Origin: CAYWHE01 sp964458125
GTDB taxonomy: Bacteria > Bacteroidota > Bacteroidia > AKYH767-A > OLB10
NCBI GenBank assembly: GCA_964458125.1
Contig: CAYWHE010000081.1
Span: 1-15,900 of the forward strand
Direction of reading: 5' to 3'
DNA length: 15,900 nt
Under the pieces are notes generated by a model. That model was not told the origin of the DNA. It ran no database searches and saw only the letters and a list, made by a program, of their open reading frames with translations. A program made the position numbers and the translations under genes. This document shows positions 6,753 to 14,495 of the stretch, one piece after another. Position 1 is the first letter of the stretch; each line of letters begins with the position of its first letter.

Positions 6753-7665
6753 ACATCTCCTCGGGATCAGGGACCTGGCTGTTGAAGACATTCAAAACAT
6801 CTTCACTACAGCCGATAACTTCAAGGAAGTCATTAACCGGCCCATCAAAAAAGTACCATCACTTCGCGATATTACGGTGGCCAATCTCTTTTTCGAAAAC
6901 TCCACGCGTACCCGCTTATCTTTTGAACTCGCCCAGAAAAGATTGTCGGCCGACGTGGTGAATTTTTCCACTTCCTCCTCATCCGTGAGCAAGGGGGAAA
7001 CCCTCATCGATACCGTAAACAACATCCTCGCCATGAAGGTGGATATGGTGGTGATGAGGCATCCCAAACCCGGTGCAGCCGTATTCCTGGCCAGGCATGT
7101 CAAAGCGTCCATCATCAATGCCGGTGACGGCACCCATGAACATCCCACCCAGGCCCTGCTGGATGCCTTTTCCATCCGTGAAAAATTAGGCAGGCTGGAG
7201 GGCGTCAGAGTGACCATTGTGGGTGATATCATGCATTCCCGTGTAGCCCTTTCCAACATTTTCTGCCTGCAGAAACTCGGAGCCGAAGTAATGGTATGCG
7301 GTCCGGCCACCTTAATCCCCAAACACATGGATGAGCTTGGTGTAAAGGTGGAATACAACCTCATGAATGCACTTCGATGGTGCGATGTGGCCAATATGCT
7401 CCGCATCCAGCTGGAAAGGCAGGATATCCGTTATTTCCCTTCCCTGAGGGAGTATATCATGATGTTTGGACTCAACCGGAGCAAACTGGAGAGCCTGGGT
7501 AAAAAAATAATCGTCATGCATCCCGGACCCATCAACCGGGGCGTTGAACTGACTTCCGATGTTGCTGATTCAGGGCAATCCATCATCCTCGACCAGGTGG
7601 AGAACGGGGTGGCCGTACGCATGGCCGTCATGTACCTGCTGGCCGGTAAACCGAAGGAGCAATAA
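6730..7665 (+). CDS. pyrB: Aspartate carbamoyltransferase catalytic subunit
   Basis: Catalyses carbamoyl phosphate plus L-aspartate to N-carbamoyl-L-aspartate plus phosphate, the committed step of de novo pyrimidine synthesis, in the cytosol. The protein is 311 aa, the usual size. Carbamoyl-phosphate-binding FFENSTRTRLSFE is at residues 54-66, with S58, T59, R60 and T61 in place. VSKGET (86-91) supplies the lysine contributed by the neighbouring subunit. GDGTHEHPTQ (132-141) carries the active-site histidine. VGDIMHSRVALSN (164-176) and HPGPINRG (264-271) complete the family pattern. The start at 6730 gives MNRQGGFKHLLGIRDL; an earlier in-frame ATG at 6688 would lie deep within pyrR and add residues not expected for the family. 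No regulatory pyrI gene is visible next to it. Confidence 0.95.
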   Translation: MNRQGGFKHLLGIRDLAVEDIQNIFTTADNFKEVINRPIKKVPSLRDITVANLFFENSTRTRLSFELAQKRLSADVVNFSTSSSSVSKGETLIDTVNNILAMKVDMVVMRHPKPGAAVFLARHVKASIINAGDGTHEHPTQALLDAFSIREKLGRLEGVRVTIVGDIMHSRVALSNIFCLQKLGAEVMVCGPATLIPKHMDELGVKVEYNLMNALRWCDVANMLRIQLERQDIRYFPSLREYIMMFGLNRSKLESLGKKIIVMHPGPINRGVELTSDVADSGQSIILDQVENGVAVRMAVMYLLAGKPKEQ

Positions 7666-7695
7666 TCCTGGAATTCAGTATATAAGGATTTTTTT

Positions 7696-7707
7696 CCTGT
7701 TAACAGG
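7696..7707. promoter_or_regulatory. Perfect 12-bp palindrome between pyrB and the STAS gene
   Basis: CCTGTTAACAGG is a perfect palindrome 30 bases after pyrB and about 56 bases before the -7 element of the next gene. T-runs flank it (TTTTTTT before, TTTT after). It could be an operator or part of a weak terminator, but its zero-length loop makes it a poor hairpin. Confidence 0.25.
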
Positions 7708-7762
7708 TTTTACCCGGAAAGCATAAAAAAATCGCAGGTGTCTATTTGTATCTGATTTTTAG

Positions 7763-7770
7763 TATTTTTG
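7763..7770 (+). promoter_or_regulatory. Bacteroidota -7 element (TATTTTTG) for the STAS-rnz operon
   Basis: TATTTTTG fits TAnnTTTG and lies 16 bases before the ATG at 7787. A TTTG at 7745-7748 lies only 14 bases upstream, too close for a standard -33 box, so only the -7 element is well supported. Confidence 0.5.
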
Positions 7771-7786
7771 TTAAAATATTTCATCT

Positions 7787-8158
7787 ATGCATTTTACTTT
7801 AGATAAGCAGGACAAGCATTGTGTCATCCGTCTGCATGAGTCGAAGCTGAATACGCTTATCGCAGCGGAACTCAAGTCGGAACTGCTGTTAATCAACAAC
7901 CAGGGATATGCCAACATCATCCTGGACCTGACCGAAACGCAGTATTGCGACTCCTCCGGGCTGAGCGCCATCCTGGTCGGTAACCGCATCTGCCGCAACG
8001 CCAATGGTTCCTTTCTTATTACCGGGCTCAGCGAGCCTGTGAAGAAACTGATTTCCATTAGCCAGCTCGACCAGGTGCTCATCATAACGCCAACCCTGAC
8101 AGAGGCTGTTGACTTTATTTTTATGGAAGAAATTGAACGCAATATAAAAAACGACTAA
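7787..8158 (+). CDS. STAS-domain anti-sigma factor antagonist (SpoIIAA/RsbV-like)
   Basis: A single-domain STAS protein of 123 aa. Members of this family release sigma factors or other targets by binding an anti-sigma/serine-kinase partner, and are inactivated by serine phosphorylation. The phosphorylation motif CDSSGLSAIL lies at residues 54-63; by analogy with SpoIIAA the second serine (S57) would be the target. The beta-strand pattern CVIRLHES, NIILDLTETQY, SFLITGLSE and VLIITPTLTEA, with alternating helices, matches the STAS fold. The C-terminal tail is highly charged. No RsbW/SpoIIAB kinase, SpoIIE phosphatase or sigma factor gene is present in the window, so its partner lies elsewhere. 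Fifteen bases separate it from the next gene, suggesting co-transcription. Confidence 0.85.
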   Translation: MHFTLDKQDKHCVIRLHESKLNTLIAAELKSELLLINNQGYANIILDLTETQYCDSSGLSAILVGNRICRNANGSFLITGLSEPVKKLISISQLDQVLIITPTLTEAVDFIFMEEIERNIKND

Positions 8159-8173
8159 TAACCAGTTTCATTT

Positions 8174-8920
8174 ATGATCAAAAAATTACTGACTGTATTG
8201 ACATTGACGGGTTTTCTGCCGGTCTCGATGACCCTGGCCCAATGCACGCCCGATCCCAACATCACCGTTCCCGGTGTTTATCCTGACAGCGCCACCGGCC
8301 TACCTCCCGGTTACGTGACGTTTCCTTACAGCGAGGTGGTGCAGGTACGAATCCCTGTGGATACCGTATACCTCGGCCAGACCATCCCCATTACCAATTT
8401 CAGCATCGACAGTATTACCGGTATGCCGGCTTCCTTCTCCTATGCCTGTAATCCGGGAACCTGCGTTTTCCCGGGAGGTACTAACGGATGCATCCTCATT
8501 TCAGGAACCCCTGCCACGGCCGGAACCTATAACCTGACCGTTTATGGAACCGCCAATGGCGTTATTTTCGGAAACCCTGCAGCCTTGCCTTTTCAACTGG
8601 ATTATTATAAAATTACCGTATTTCAGTCCGGTGTCGGGATACCCTCGAACTCTGCTTATACGTTTTCAGTCCTGCAAAATGAGCCGAATCCATTTTCGAC
8701 TTTCAGCCATTTGAATATTACTTCGCCGGTTGCAGGTAAGGCCGAACTGAAAATCTTCAACCTGATCGGCAACGAGGTTTACCGGGAGACCTACCGGGTC
8801 AATACAGGAAAAAATACAATCCGCCTCGATGCCCGTGATCTCGACTCCGGCGTGTATTTTTATACCATCAGCATGGGCGGGCAAAAGGTGACCAGGCGCA
8901 TGGTGATTTCTAAAAAATAA
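8174..8920 (+). CDS. Small T9SS-exported protein with Ig-like region
   Basis: A 248-aa predicted secreted protein of unknown role. Residues 1-22 are a signal peptide (MIKKLL basic/hydrophobic start, cleavage at TLA|Q). The middle region (about 30-155) is rich in beta-strand, Pro, Thr and Gly and contains SGTPATAGTYNLTVYG, a pattern typical of putative Ig-like/cadherin-like domains. Four or so cysteines (CTPD, YACNPGTC, NGCI) could form disulfides outside the cell. Residues from about 165 to 248 are a T9SS type A sorting domain: NEPNPF, IFNLIGNEV, LDSGVYFYTI and a basic tail. It lies between the STAS gene (15 bases) and rnz (21 bases), an odd place for an exported protein, and seems to share their transcript. 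No independent -7 element is seen before its ATG. Confidence 0.8.
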   Translation: MIKKLLTVLTLTGFLPVSMTLAQCTPDPNITVPGVYPDSATGLPPGYVTFPYSEVVQVRIPVDTVYLGQTIPITNFSIDSITGMPASFSYACNPGTCVFPGGTNGCILISGTPATAGTYNLTVYGTANGVIFGNPAALPFQLDYYKITVFQSGVGIPSNSAYTFSVLQNEPNPFSTFSHLNITSPVAGKAELKIFNLIGNEVYRETYRVNTGKNTIRLDARDLDSGVYFYTISMGGQKVTRRMVISKK

Positions 8921-8941
8921 AATGGTTTAACTGAAACACGT

Positions 8942-9853
8942 GTGACGTTTGAGTTAACCATTCTCGGAAGCAGTTCAGCAACCCCTATTTTTCAGCGACA
9001 TCCAACCGCTCAGGTATTAAACATACGTGAGCGGTTTTTTTTGATCGACTGCGGAGAAGGCACCCTGTGGCAGCTGAACCGATATAAAATCAGGTATCAC
9101 CGCATCAGCCATGTCTTTATCAGTCACCTGCATGGAGATCATTATCTGGGTTTGATGGGTTTGCTGTCCACCATGCATCTGCAGGGTCGAACTTCCGAAC
9201 TGCATCTCTTTGGACAGGAGGACCTGATGGACATCATCGAAATGCAGCTCCGTTTATCCAACACCAGGCTGAAATATAACCTCATCTTTCACCCGGTTAA
9301 ACATTACATCAGTTCCACCATCCTGTCCGATGATGATGTCAGTGTGCGAACGGTCATCATGAACCACCGCATCCCCTGTACAGGATTCATATTCAAGGAA
9401 AAGCCCCGCCCCAGGAAACTGATCATCAGTAAAATTCAGCATTACAATATTCCATTTGCCGCTTTTGCCGGAATAAAAAACGGGGAGGATTATGAAGACG
9501 ATTACGGGAAAATTATCCGGAACGATGAACTGACCATCGCTCCCGAATCTCCCCGTTCCTACGCCTTCTGTTCCGATACCCTTTACGATGAAAACCTGGC
9601 ATCCGATGTCAGGGAGGTGGATTTGCTTTATTTTGAGTCAACCTTTATGCACGACATGCTTGAGCGGGCCAAAACCACCTACCATTCCACCAGTTTACAG
9701 GCCGGGATGTTGGCCCGGGAAGCCGGTGTGAAAAAACTGCTCATCGGGCATTTTTCGGCCCGTTATAAAAACCTGGGCCCCCTGTTGGCGGAAGCCCGCA
9801 GCGTTTTCCCGGAAACGGAACTGGCCATCGAGGGACAACGCTTTGCCGTATGA
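8942..9853 (+). CDS. rnz: Ribonuclease Z (tRNA 3'-processing endonuclease)
   Basis: A zinc-dependent metallo-beta-lactamase-fold nuclease that removes 3' trailers from tRNA precursors. The protein is 303 aa, typical of the short RNase Z form. The zinc motif HLHGDH is at residues 62-67; the remaining ligands appear as H142 (MNHRIPC), D212 (CSDTLY) and H270 (GHFSARY). These are nearly the same positions as in Bacillus subtilis RNase Z. The region around residues 155-172 (KPRPRK..IQHYNIP) corresponds to the tRNA-binding arm. The start is GTG at 8942: the in-frame stop of the preceding gene lies at 8918-8920 and no ATG falls between. It is the last gene of the probable STAS - exported protein - rnz operon and is followed by a hairpin. 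Confidence 0.95.
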   Translation: MTFELTILGSSSATPIFQRHPTAQVLNIRERFFLIDCGEGTLWQLNRYKIRYHRISHVFISHLHGDHYLGLMGLLSTMHLQGRTSELHLFGQEDLMDIIEMQLRLSNTRLKYNLIFHPVKHYISSTILSDDDVSVRTVIMNHRIPCTGFIFKEKPRPRKLIISKIQHYNIPFAAFAGIKNGEDYEDDYGKIIRNDELTIAPESPRSYAFCSDTLYDENLASDVREVDLLYFESTFMHDMLERAKTTYHSTSLQAGMLAREAGVKKLLIGHFSARYKNLGPLLAEARSVFPETELAIEGQRFAV

Positions 9854-9860
9854 ATGACCA

Positions 9861-9885
9861 TACCCGTGTTATCCGGGTAATTTTC
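9861..9885 (+). terminator. Candidate intrinsic terminator after rnz
   Basis: TACCCG (9861-9866) and CGGGTA (9874-9879) form a perfect 6-bp stem with a 7-base loop, eight bases after the rnz stop. A short AATTTT tail follows. The T-run is weak, so confidence is moderate, but the position directly after the operon fits. Confidence 0.45.
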
Positions 9886-9971
9886 ACCATACCACCTAAT
9901 AATCACCCGTTCAGTTATCTATCCTGTTTATAAGTTTGATGACCTGCCGGGAGGAAGGTTTTAATATTTTC

Positions 9972-9979
9972 TAATTTTG
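9972..9979 (+). promoter_or_regulatory. Bacteroidota -7 element (TAATTTTG) for the SulP gene
   Basis: TAATTTTG matches TAnnTTTG and lies 48 bases before the ATG at 10028. A TTG-initiated start at 9977 would fall inside this element, which favours the downstream ATG. No clear -33 box is seen. Confidence 0.5.
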
Positions 9980-10027
9980 TTGAAGGGAAAGTTTTTGTCA
10001 GCGCTTACCCGGAGTTTGTTGATATCA

Positions 10028-11587
10028 ATGAGCAGTAAAGGCAGAAAAGTAAAATTTTATCTTTTTTCGTTTCTCAAACGGGACCTGAAAGCCAGCATAA
10101 CGGTCTTTTTTGTCGCTCTTCCATTATGCCTGGGCATTTCGCTGGCTTCCGGCGTCCCGGTTTACGCAGGGCTCCTCTCCGGTATCGTGGGAGGACTACT
10201 GGTCGGACTGGCCAGCGGTTCCCAGGTCAGTGTGAGTGGTCCGGCCGCAGGTCTTACCGCTATCTGTGCAACGGCCATCGTGCAACTCGGTTCCATGGAA
10301 GCTTTTTTCATGACCGTCTGCATGGCCGGCTTGTTCCAGTTATTGCTGGGCGTTTTCAAATTGGGCGGATTTACGCATTTTATACCTTCCACCGTGATCA
10401 AGGGCATGCTGGCTGGCATTGGCATCATTCTCATTTCCAAGCAAATCCCCCTGCTTATCGGCTATAATAAGGCCGATTTCTGGACAAAGGAACTCTTTAA
10501 TGTGATTACCTTCAATCATATGTTCAGTCACATGACCAGTATTTATGAAAACACATCGGCAGGTGCAGTAACCATTTCCATACTTTCATTCCTCCTGCTT
10601 TACCTCTGGAAAAAATACCTGGCTAAGAAATTTTCGGTCATTCCGGCATCCTTTCTCATCGTCGTATGCGGTTCGCTTGTTGCCATATTTTTTCACCGGT
10701 ACATGCCGTTTCTTTCCCTGCAGGAAGGACAGTTTGTTTCCATTCCCTCCCTTACCGACTGGCAGCTCCCGGCGATTCATCCAGCGGTGATTTGGGAACA
10801 GCCGCGCATGCTGAAAATTGCCCTGGTGATCTGTATAGTAGCCTCCCTGGAAACACTGTTGAGTATGGAAGCCGTGGACAAACTGGATCCGTACAACAGG
10901 ATCACCCCGCAGAACAGGGAACTGGTGGCCCAGGGCGCCGGTAATATGATCAGCGGACTCCTGGGGGGGCTGCCGGTAACAGCCGTTATTGTGCGCAGTT
11001 CAGCCAACCTGGAAGCCGGGGCCCGCACCCGCCTGTCGTCCATTATGCACGGTGTCTGGCTGCTACTCAGCCTGATTGCCGCCGCTGCCCTGATCAATCA
11101 TATACCGTATTGCGTACTGGCCGTGATCCTGGTCAGGACTGGTTTTAACCTGGCCAAACCACGCATGATACGGGCCGTTTACAGGTTGGGAAGGGAACAA
11201 TTCGTTCCCTTTGCTGTAACTGCTTTGTCCATCCTGTTTACCGACCTGCTGATGGGCGTTTGTATAGGCATTGCCTTTGCCGGCTATTTCATCATTAAAA
11301 ACACCTATAAGGCCGGGTATACACTTGAAGTGAACCAGCGTCACCATATTTCCTATTATCATTTTTATATGGCCGGAAATGTCAGTTTCATCAATAAGAA
11401 AAAACTGAAGGAGCAACTCGAAAAAATTCCGGACCACGCCGTAGTCGAAATTGACGGCTCACACAGCAGTTATATCGACTACGATGTGCTCGAAGTGATC
11501 AATGAATTTAAACACAAGGCTAATCACCGGAAAATTGATTTGCGCCTGATCCGGATTCCTGTCGTGGAAACCATTGAAGCGCATTGA
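10028..11587 (+). CDS. SulP-family inorganic anion transporter with C-terminal STAS domain
   Basis: Inner-membrane transporter of 519 aa in the SulP (SLC26) family; members move sulfate, bicarbonate or other anions, and the substrate cannot be fixed from the sequence. The first transmembrane segments contain ITVFFVALPLCLGISLASG, and GSQVSVSGPAAGLTAI is the family motif near residue 65-80. About a dozen hydrophobic segments follow to residue 425. The conserved region LDPYNRITPQNRELVAQG, with LLGGLPVTAVIVRSSAN, is the SulP signature. Residues about 432-515 form a STAS domain (VEIDGSHSSYIDYDVLEVI) that lacks the phosphorylatable DSSG motif of regulatory STAS proteins. In this phylum SulP genes are often paired with a carbonic anhydrase gene; none is adjacent here. 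The ATG at 10028 is chosen over TTG 9977 because of the promoter element at 9972-9979. Confidence 0.9.
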   Translation: MSSKGRKVKFYLFSFLKRDLKASITVFFVALPLCLGISLASGVPVYAGLLSGIVGGLLVGLASGSQVSVSGPAAGLTAICATAIVQLGSMEAFFMTVCMAGLFQLLLGVFKLGGFTHFIPSTVIKGMLAGIGIILISKQIPLLIGYNKADFWTKELFNVITFNHMFSHMTSIYENTSAGAVTISILSFLLLYLWKKYLAKKFSVIPASFLIVVCGSLVAIFFHRYMPFLSLQEGQFVSIPSLTDWQLPAIHPAVIWEQPRMLKIALVICIVASLETLLSMEAVDKLDPYNRITPQNRELVAQGAGNMISGLLGGLPVTAVIVRSSANLEAGARTRLSSIMHGVWLLLSLIAAAALINHIPYCVLAVILVRTGFNLAKPRMIRAVYRLGREQFVPFAVTALSILFTDLLMGVCIGIAFAGYFIIKNTYKAGYTLEVNQRHHISYYHFYMAGNVSFINKKKLKEQLEKIPDHAVVEIDGSHSSYIDYDVLEVINEFKHKANHRKIDLRLIRIPVVETIEAH

Positions 11588-11608
11588 AAATAACTGTCGC
11601 GCTGTTCC

Positions 11609-13093
11609 TCAGTAACGGACCAGTTTGGTCCAGCCTTGCCGTCCTGTTCCGGTATATTCCAGCCGGACCATAAACAATCCGGAATCAAGCCTGAGCGCTT
11701 CCAGGTACAGGTGATCCTGGTTGGTGGATGCAGTGCGTACCTCCTTTCCGGCGATGTCATACACGGTAATCGTTACGGCATCCTTGCCCGGATTGGAAAA
11801 AAAGATGGTCACCCCCCCGGTTGAAGGATTGGGTCTGATATCAATCGGTATTGGCTGACCTTCAGGAGACATTATTCCTGCAAAATTCAGGCATACCGAA
11901 TCGGAAAAAACACTGCATCCATCCGGTTTCGATACCAGCAGTTTGTAACAACCGCCCGTGCTTACCTGAAATTGGGGAGCATTGCTGTTGGGAACGGGGG
12001 TTCCGTTGAGGTACCATTCGTAAACAAGCAGGGAGTCGGTAACCGAGGACTGAAGCAGTGGTCCGTTCTGACTGAGTACAGGTTTTGCAAGGGAGGAATC
12101 CAGTGCCACCGTAACCATCTCGGAAGCAGCCTGGCACATTCCCGAAGAAATGGATACCGTATAGGTTCCGGGTTGATTGACGGTTATGCTCTGGGTGGTC
12201 TCTCCGTTACTCCAGGTATAATTGGGTGCAACAGGGCAATTGAGTTGTATGGTTTCGCCGGGACAAATCCACAACGTATCGGCCACCGGGGCAAGTCCGT
12301 TATATACGGTGACCGGTCCGCAGGCCTGGAAACTGTTTGACTCGAGAAATACACCCGAATCAAAGGCCCCGTCGCCGACGTTGGCTATGGCCAGTTTAAT
12401 ATGATAAACGGTGCAGGGTTGAACGGCGGAAATGGCCGTCAGTACCGTGGTCATTCCGTCAAAGGCCACACTGGTCCCGTTGGTATTGTCCTGGTAATAG
12501 GTACAGTTTACACAGGGTCCCGTCGGAATCATACCAACCGTGGAGTACCCGTTATTGACATTATTGATTGCCACCGGAACAACGGTGCCCGGAACGAGGG
12601 CAATGTTTTGCTGGCCAATAATGCCGGGACCGCTGATGAAAAAACCGAAGATGTCATTAAAGGCGGAATTGACATAGTCGCTGTATTCTTCCGATGCAAA
12701 AACAAAATTAAACCTGACGCTGTCGCTGGCTACCTGGAAATCAAATTCCAGTACGGCGGCATCCTGTATGTTTGCCATGCTGATGGCCTGCAGGGTGGAA
12801 TCCCCGGCTCCCGAGGCCCCGTCACTTACAAAAAAGGAAGCGCCTGATCCAATGGGTGCCGTATTTCCCGTGCATAAAATGATCCCCGTGGAAATACCCA
12901 GGTTGGAGGCACCTGAAAACCCGGCAAGGGAATTGGGCACTCCCTGGTAGGTTATGTTGGAAACGCTCACACCGGCTCCCAGCAGGCTGTTCTGAACAGC
13001 ATTTTGTGGGGTGAGGGATGTAATGGTCAACTGGGCGTTGGAAGCCGCCGCCATCATTAAAAATGCAGGCAGCAATACGATCGGTTTGTTCAT
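11609..13093 (-). CDS. Choice-of-anchor-L domain protein with T9SS sorting domain
   Basis: Predicted secreted or surface protein of 494 aa. Residues 1-20 are a signal peptide with cleavage at SNA|Q. Residues about 30-258 match the choice-of-anchor-L domain: LLGAGVSVSNITYQG, GISTGIILCTG, the acidic FVFASEEYSDYV (130-141) and FNDIFGFFISGPG. The domain is common in Bacteroidota exoproteins and has no known biochemical role. Two Ig/PKD-like segments follow: about 262-331 (WICPGETIQL, YTWSNGETTQSI, PGTYTVSIS) and 335-405 (YEWYLNGTPVP, GGCYKLLVS). Residues about 415-494 are a T9SS type A domain (RPNPSTGG, YDIAGKEV, LRLDSGLFMVRL). It converges on the SulP gene with a 21-base gap. It lies downstream of the glucosaminidase gene in the same direction but has its own promoter, overlapped by an 8-bp dyad. 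Confidence 0.88.
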   Translation of the reverse strand: MNKPIVLLPAFLMMAAASNAQLTITSLTPQNAVQNSLLGAGVSVSNITYQGVPNSLAGFSGASNLGISTGIILCTGNTAPIGSGASFFVSDGASGAGDSTLQAISMANIQDAAVLEFDFQVASDSVRFNFVFASEEYSDYVNSAFNDIFGFFISGPGIIGQQNIALVPGTVVPVAINNVNNGYSTVGMIPTGPCVNCTYYQDNTNGTSVAFDGMTTVLTAISAVQPCTVYHIKLAIANVGDGAFDSGVFLESNSFQACGPVTVYNGLAPVADTLWICPGETIQLNCPVAPNYTWSNGETTQSITVNQPGTYTVSISSGMCQAASEMVTVALDSSLAKPVLSQNGPLLQSSVTDSLLVYEWYLNGTPVPNSNAPQFQVSTGGCYKLLVSKPDGCSVFSDSVCLNFAGIMSPEGQPIPIDIRPNPSTGGVTIFFSNPGKDAVTITVYDIAGKEVRTASTNQDHLYLEALRLDSGLFMVRLEYTGTGRQGWTKLVRY

Positions 13094-13098
13094 GGAAG

Positions 13099-13128
13099 TT
13101 CCGTATATGAATAGTCAAAAATACGGAA
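13099..13128. promoter_or_regulatory. Operator-like 8-bp inverted repeat over the promoter
   Basis: TTCCGTAT (13099-13106) and ATACGGAA (13121-13128) are perfect inverted copies, 14 bases apart and 22 bases centre to centre, about two helical turns. The right arm overlaps the -7 element (13116-13123) and the left arm lies in the short leader of the choice-of-anchor-L gene. The predicted transcript start lies between the arms, so an RNA hairpin of both arms is unlikely. A dimeric repressor site is the simplest reading. Confidence 0.4.
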
Positions 13129-13146
13129 TATTTGGCAAGACGGCAA
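13116..13146 (-). promoter_or_regulatory. Bacteroidota promoter (TTG-N20-TATTTTTG) of the choice-of-anchor-L gene
   Basis: On the - strand TTG (13146-13144) is followed after 20 bases by TATTTTTG (13123-13116). Both elements and their spacing fit the Bacteroidota -33/-7 promoter. The ATG is 22 bases downstream. This is the best-formed promoter in the window. Confidence 0.6.
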
Positions 13147-13217
13147 TTCGTAGCTGCGACCAGGGTTGGAAAATAGGGCGGATGGTGCCGCGCCAGCCAT
13201 GGAAAAAAAATCTAAAA

Positions 13218-14168
13218 CTAGTGAACGGTTGAATTCAACGACAACCTCGTTCCTGCAGCAGGTTCCTGATAAAGTTCGATGTGATTTCGACGGTAAAGCT
13301 GTTTCAGTTTCAGACCGTAGACTTGGGAAATGGATCGCATGGATTCTCCTTCTCTTACTACATGATAGTCGGCTCTGGCCCTGTTTCGTTTCGGTTTCAG
13401 GTACACCACCTCGCCTTCCGACAGGTTGCTGCCTTTATCGGCATCGTTGTATTTCAGCAATTGCCACAGCATTATATCCTGTTGCCTGGCCAGGCTTAGC
13501 CACGAATCGCCGCGTCCGGCCACCACATACGGGATGTTGTTTTCAACCAGACGGGAAGCGGTTGTTTTTTCAGTTTTTGAAGGCGGGGGATTGTTGGCGG
13601 CCGTCCGGACCCCGGGAGGCGGCGGGGCTGCAGAAGCCGTTAATCCGGCCCTGTCCAGTTCCTGCAGGTTATTTTCTTCAATAATCTTAATGAGTTTATA
13701 GGCGTATTCGGGATTGGTGGCGTAGCCTGCCTTTTTAAGTCCGTGTGCCCATTTTTTATAATCGGTGATGTCGTAATCGAACAGGAAACGATAACGTTCA
13801 CGGGTTCTCAGGAAGTTTGAATGATCATCGTAGGATTCCAGTACGCTATCGTATTTCCGGAAACATTCGTTTTTCTCGTCATCATCCTTGATCAGGGAGG
13901 GACCGCTCCATTCTTTATGGCATTTGATGCCGAAATGATTGTTGGCTTCCCTGGCCAGCCGGCTGTTCCCGTTTTCACTTTCATACATGCCCTGTGCCAG
14001 GGTAATGCTGGCCGGAACACCTGTTTTCAACATGTCACGTACGGCATCGTCCTTGTAACGGGCAATGTAATCCTGTTGGGTCATCCTTTTGGGCTCATCA
14101 CCGCCGTGGGCAGGAAGTAAATGGATGCCGAAGGCTAAAATAAAAATCAGGGTTGACGCTTTTTTCAT
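13218..14168 (-). CDS. Glucosaminidase-domain peptidoglycan hydrolase with two LysM domains
   Basis: A 316-aa exported cell-wall enzyme predicted to cut the N-acetylglucosaminyl bond of peptidoglycan (FlgJ/AcmA-like, GH73-type). A signal peptide covers about residues 1-22. The catalytic domain lies at about 30-172: PASITLAQGMYESENGNSRL (52-71) contains the likely catalytic Glu63, followed by ANNHFGIKCHKEWSG and YDSVLESYDDHSNFL, then the FDYDITDYKKWAHGLKKAGY segment. A Pro/Ala-rich linker spans about 175-205. LysM one (about 214-257) has DSWLSLARQQD and LSEGEVVYL; LysM two (about 268-312) has YHVVREGESMRSIS and YRRNHIE. There is no T9SS domain, so it would stay in the periplasm bound to the wall. 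The second acidic catalytic residue cannot be assigned by eye. Confidence 0.9.
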   Translation of the reverse strand: MKKASTLIFILAFGIHLLPAHGGDEPKRMTQQDYIARYKDDAVRDMLKTGVPASITLAQGMYESENGNSRLAREANNHFGIKCHKEWSGPSLIKDDDEKNECFRKYDSVLESYDDHSNFLRTRERYRFLFDYDITDYKKWAHGLKKAGYATNPEYAYKLIKIIEENNLQELDRAGLTASAAPPPPGVRTAANNPPPSKTEKTTASRLVENNIPYVVAGRGDSWLSLARQQDIMLWQLLKYNDADKGSNLSEGEVVYLKPKRNRARADYHVVREGESMRSISQVYGLKLKQLYRRNHIELYQEPAAGTRLSLNSTVH

Positions 14169-14189
14169 GAACAGGTATTTTCAATACTC

Positions 14190-14197
14190 CAAAAATA
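14190..14197 (-). promoter_or_regulatory. Bacteroidota -7 element (TATTTTTG) for the glucosaminidase gene
   Basis: The + strand CAAAAATA reads TATTTTTG on the - strand and lies 21 bases before the ATG at 14168-14166. No clear -33 box is visible at the expected distance. The same octamer and nearly the same distance to the ATG are seen for the next gene downstream. Confidence 0.5.
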
Positions 14198-14495
14198 GAA
14201 ACTAAAAAGGGACTGAATTATTGGCCGTGATGAAGGAAATGAACAGTAAACTGTTAACAAGTGACCATCGAATAATAACTTCATTTAATAGCAGGTAAAT
14301 CATTAAAATTCAGAAACAAGCAAATGAAAAGCATCATCTGGATGAAAGGCGCTGCCACAGGAGGTCAATCAACAAAAAAAAACGTATGAAACTTCCGGAA
14401 TTGGCATGTAATTATTTGTAATACAACAGGTTATATATTGAAGAATAAAAAATAAAAATTCTCCGGTATTTCTTTTCAATGCAGATATCATTTCT

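Noticed and set aside
6792..7406. 204-aa open frame on the - strand opposite pyrB
   Set aside because: It is antisense to a clearly conserved gene, has no recognisable motif, and is a shadow of pyrB codon usage.
9977..10027. TTG start for the SulP transporter
   Set aside because: The TTG lies within the TAATTTTG promoter element, so it would not be in the transcript; the ATG at 10028 fits.
12401..12847. 148-aa open frame on the + strand opposite the choice-of-anchor-L gene
   Set aside because: It is antisense to a gene with signal peptide, domain and sorting signal; no family resemblance or promoter.
13170..13217. Terminator after the glucosaminidase gene (GC-rich inverted segment with an adjacent A8 run)
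   Set aside because: On the - strand the T-run precedes rather than follows the GC-rich segment, so it has the wrong order for an intrinsic terminator.
14324..14389. 21-codon ORF in the gap before rpsA
   Set aside because: It has no promoter element, no ribosome binding signal and no recognisable sequence; chance ORF in AT-rich DNA.
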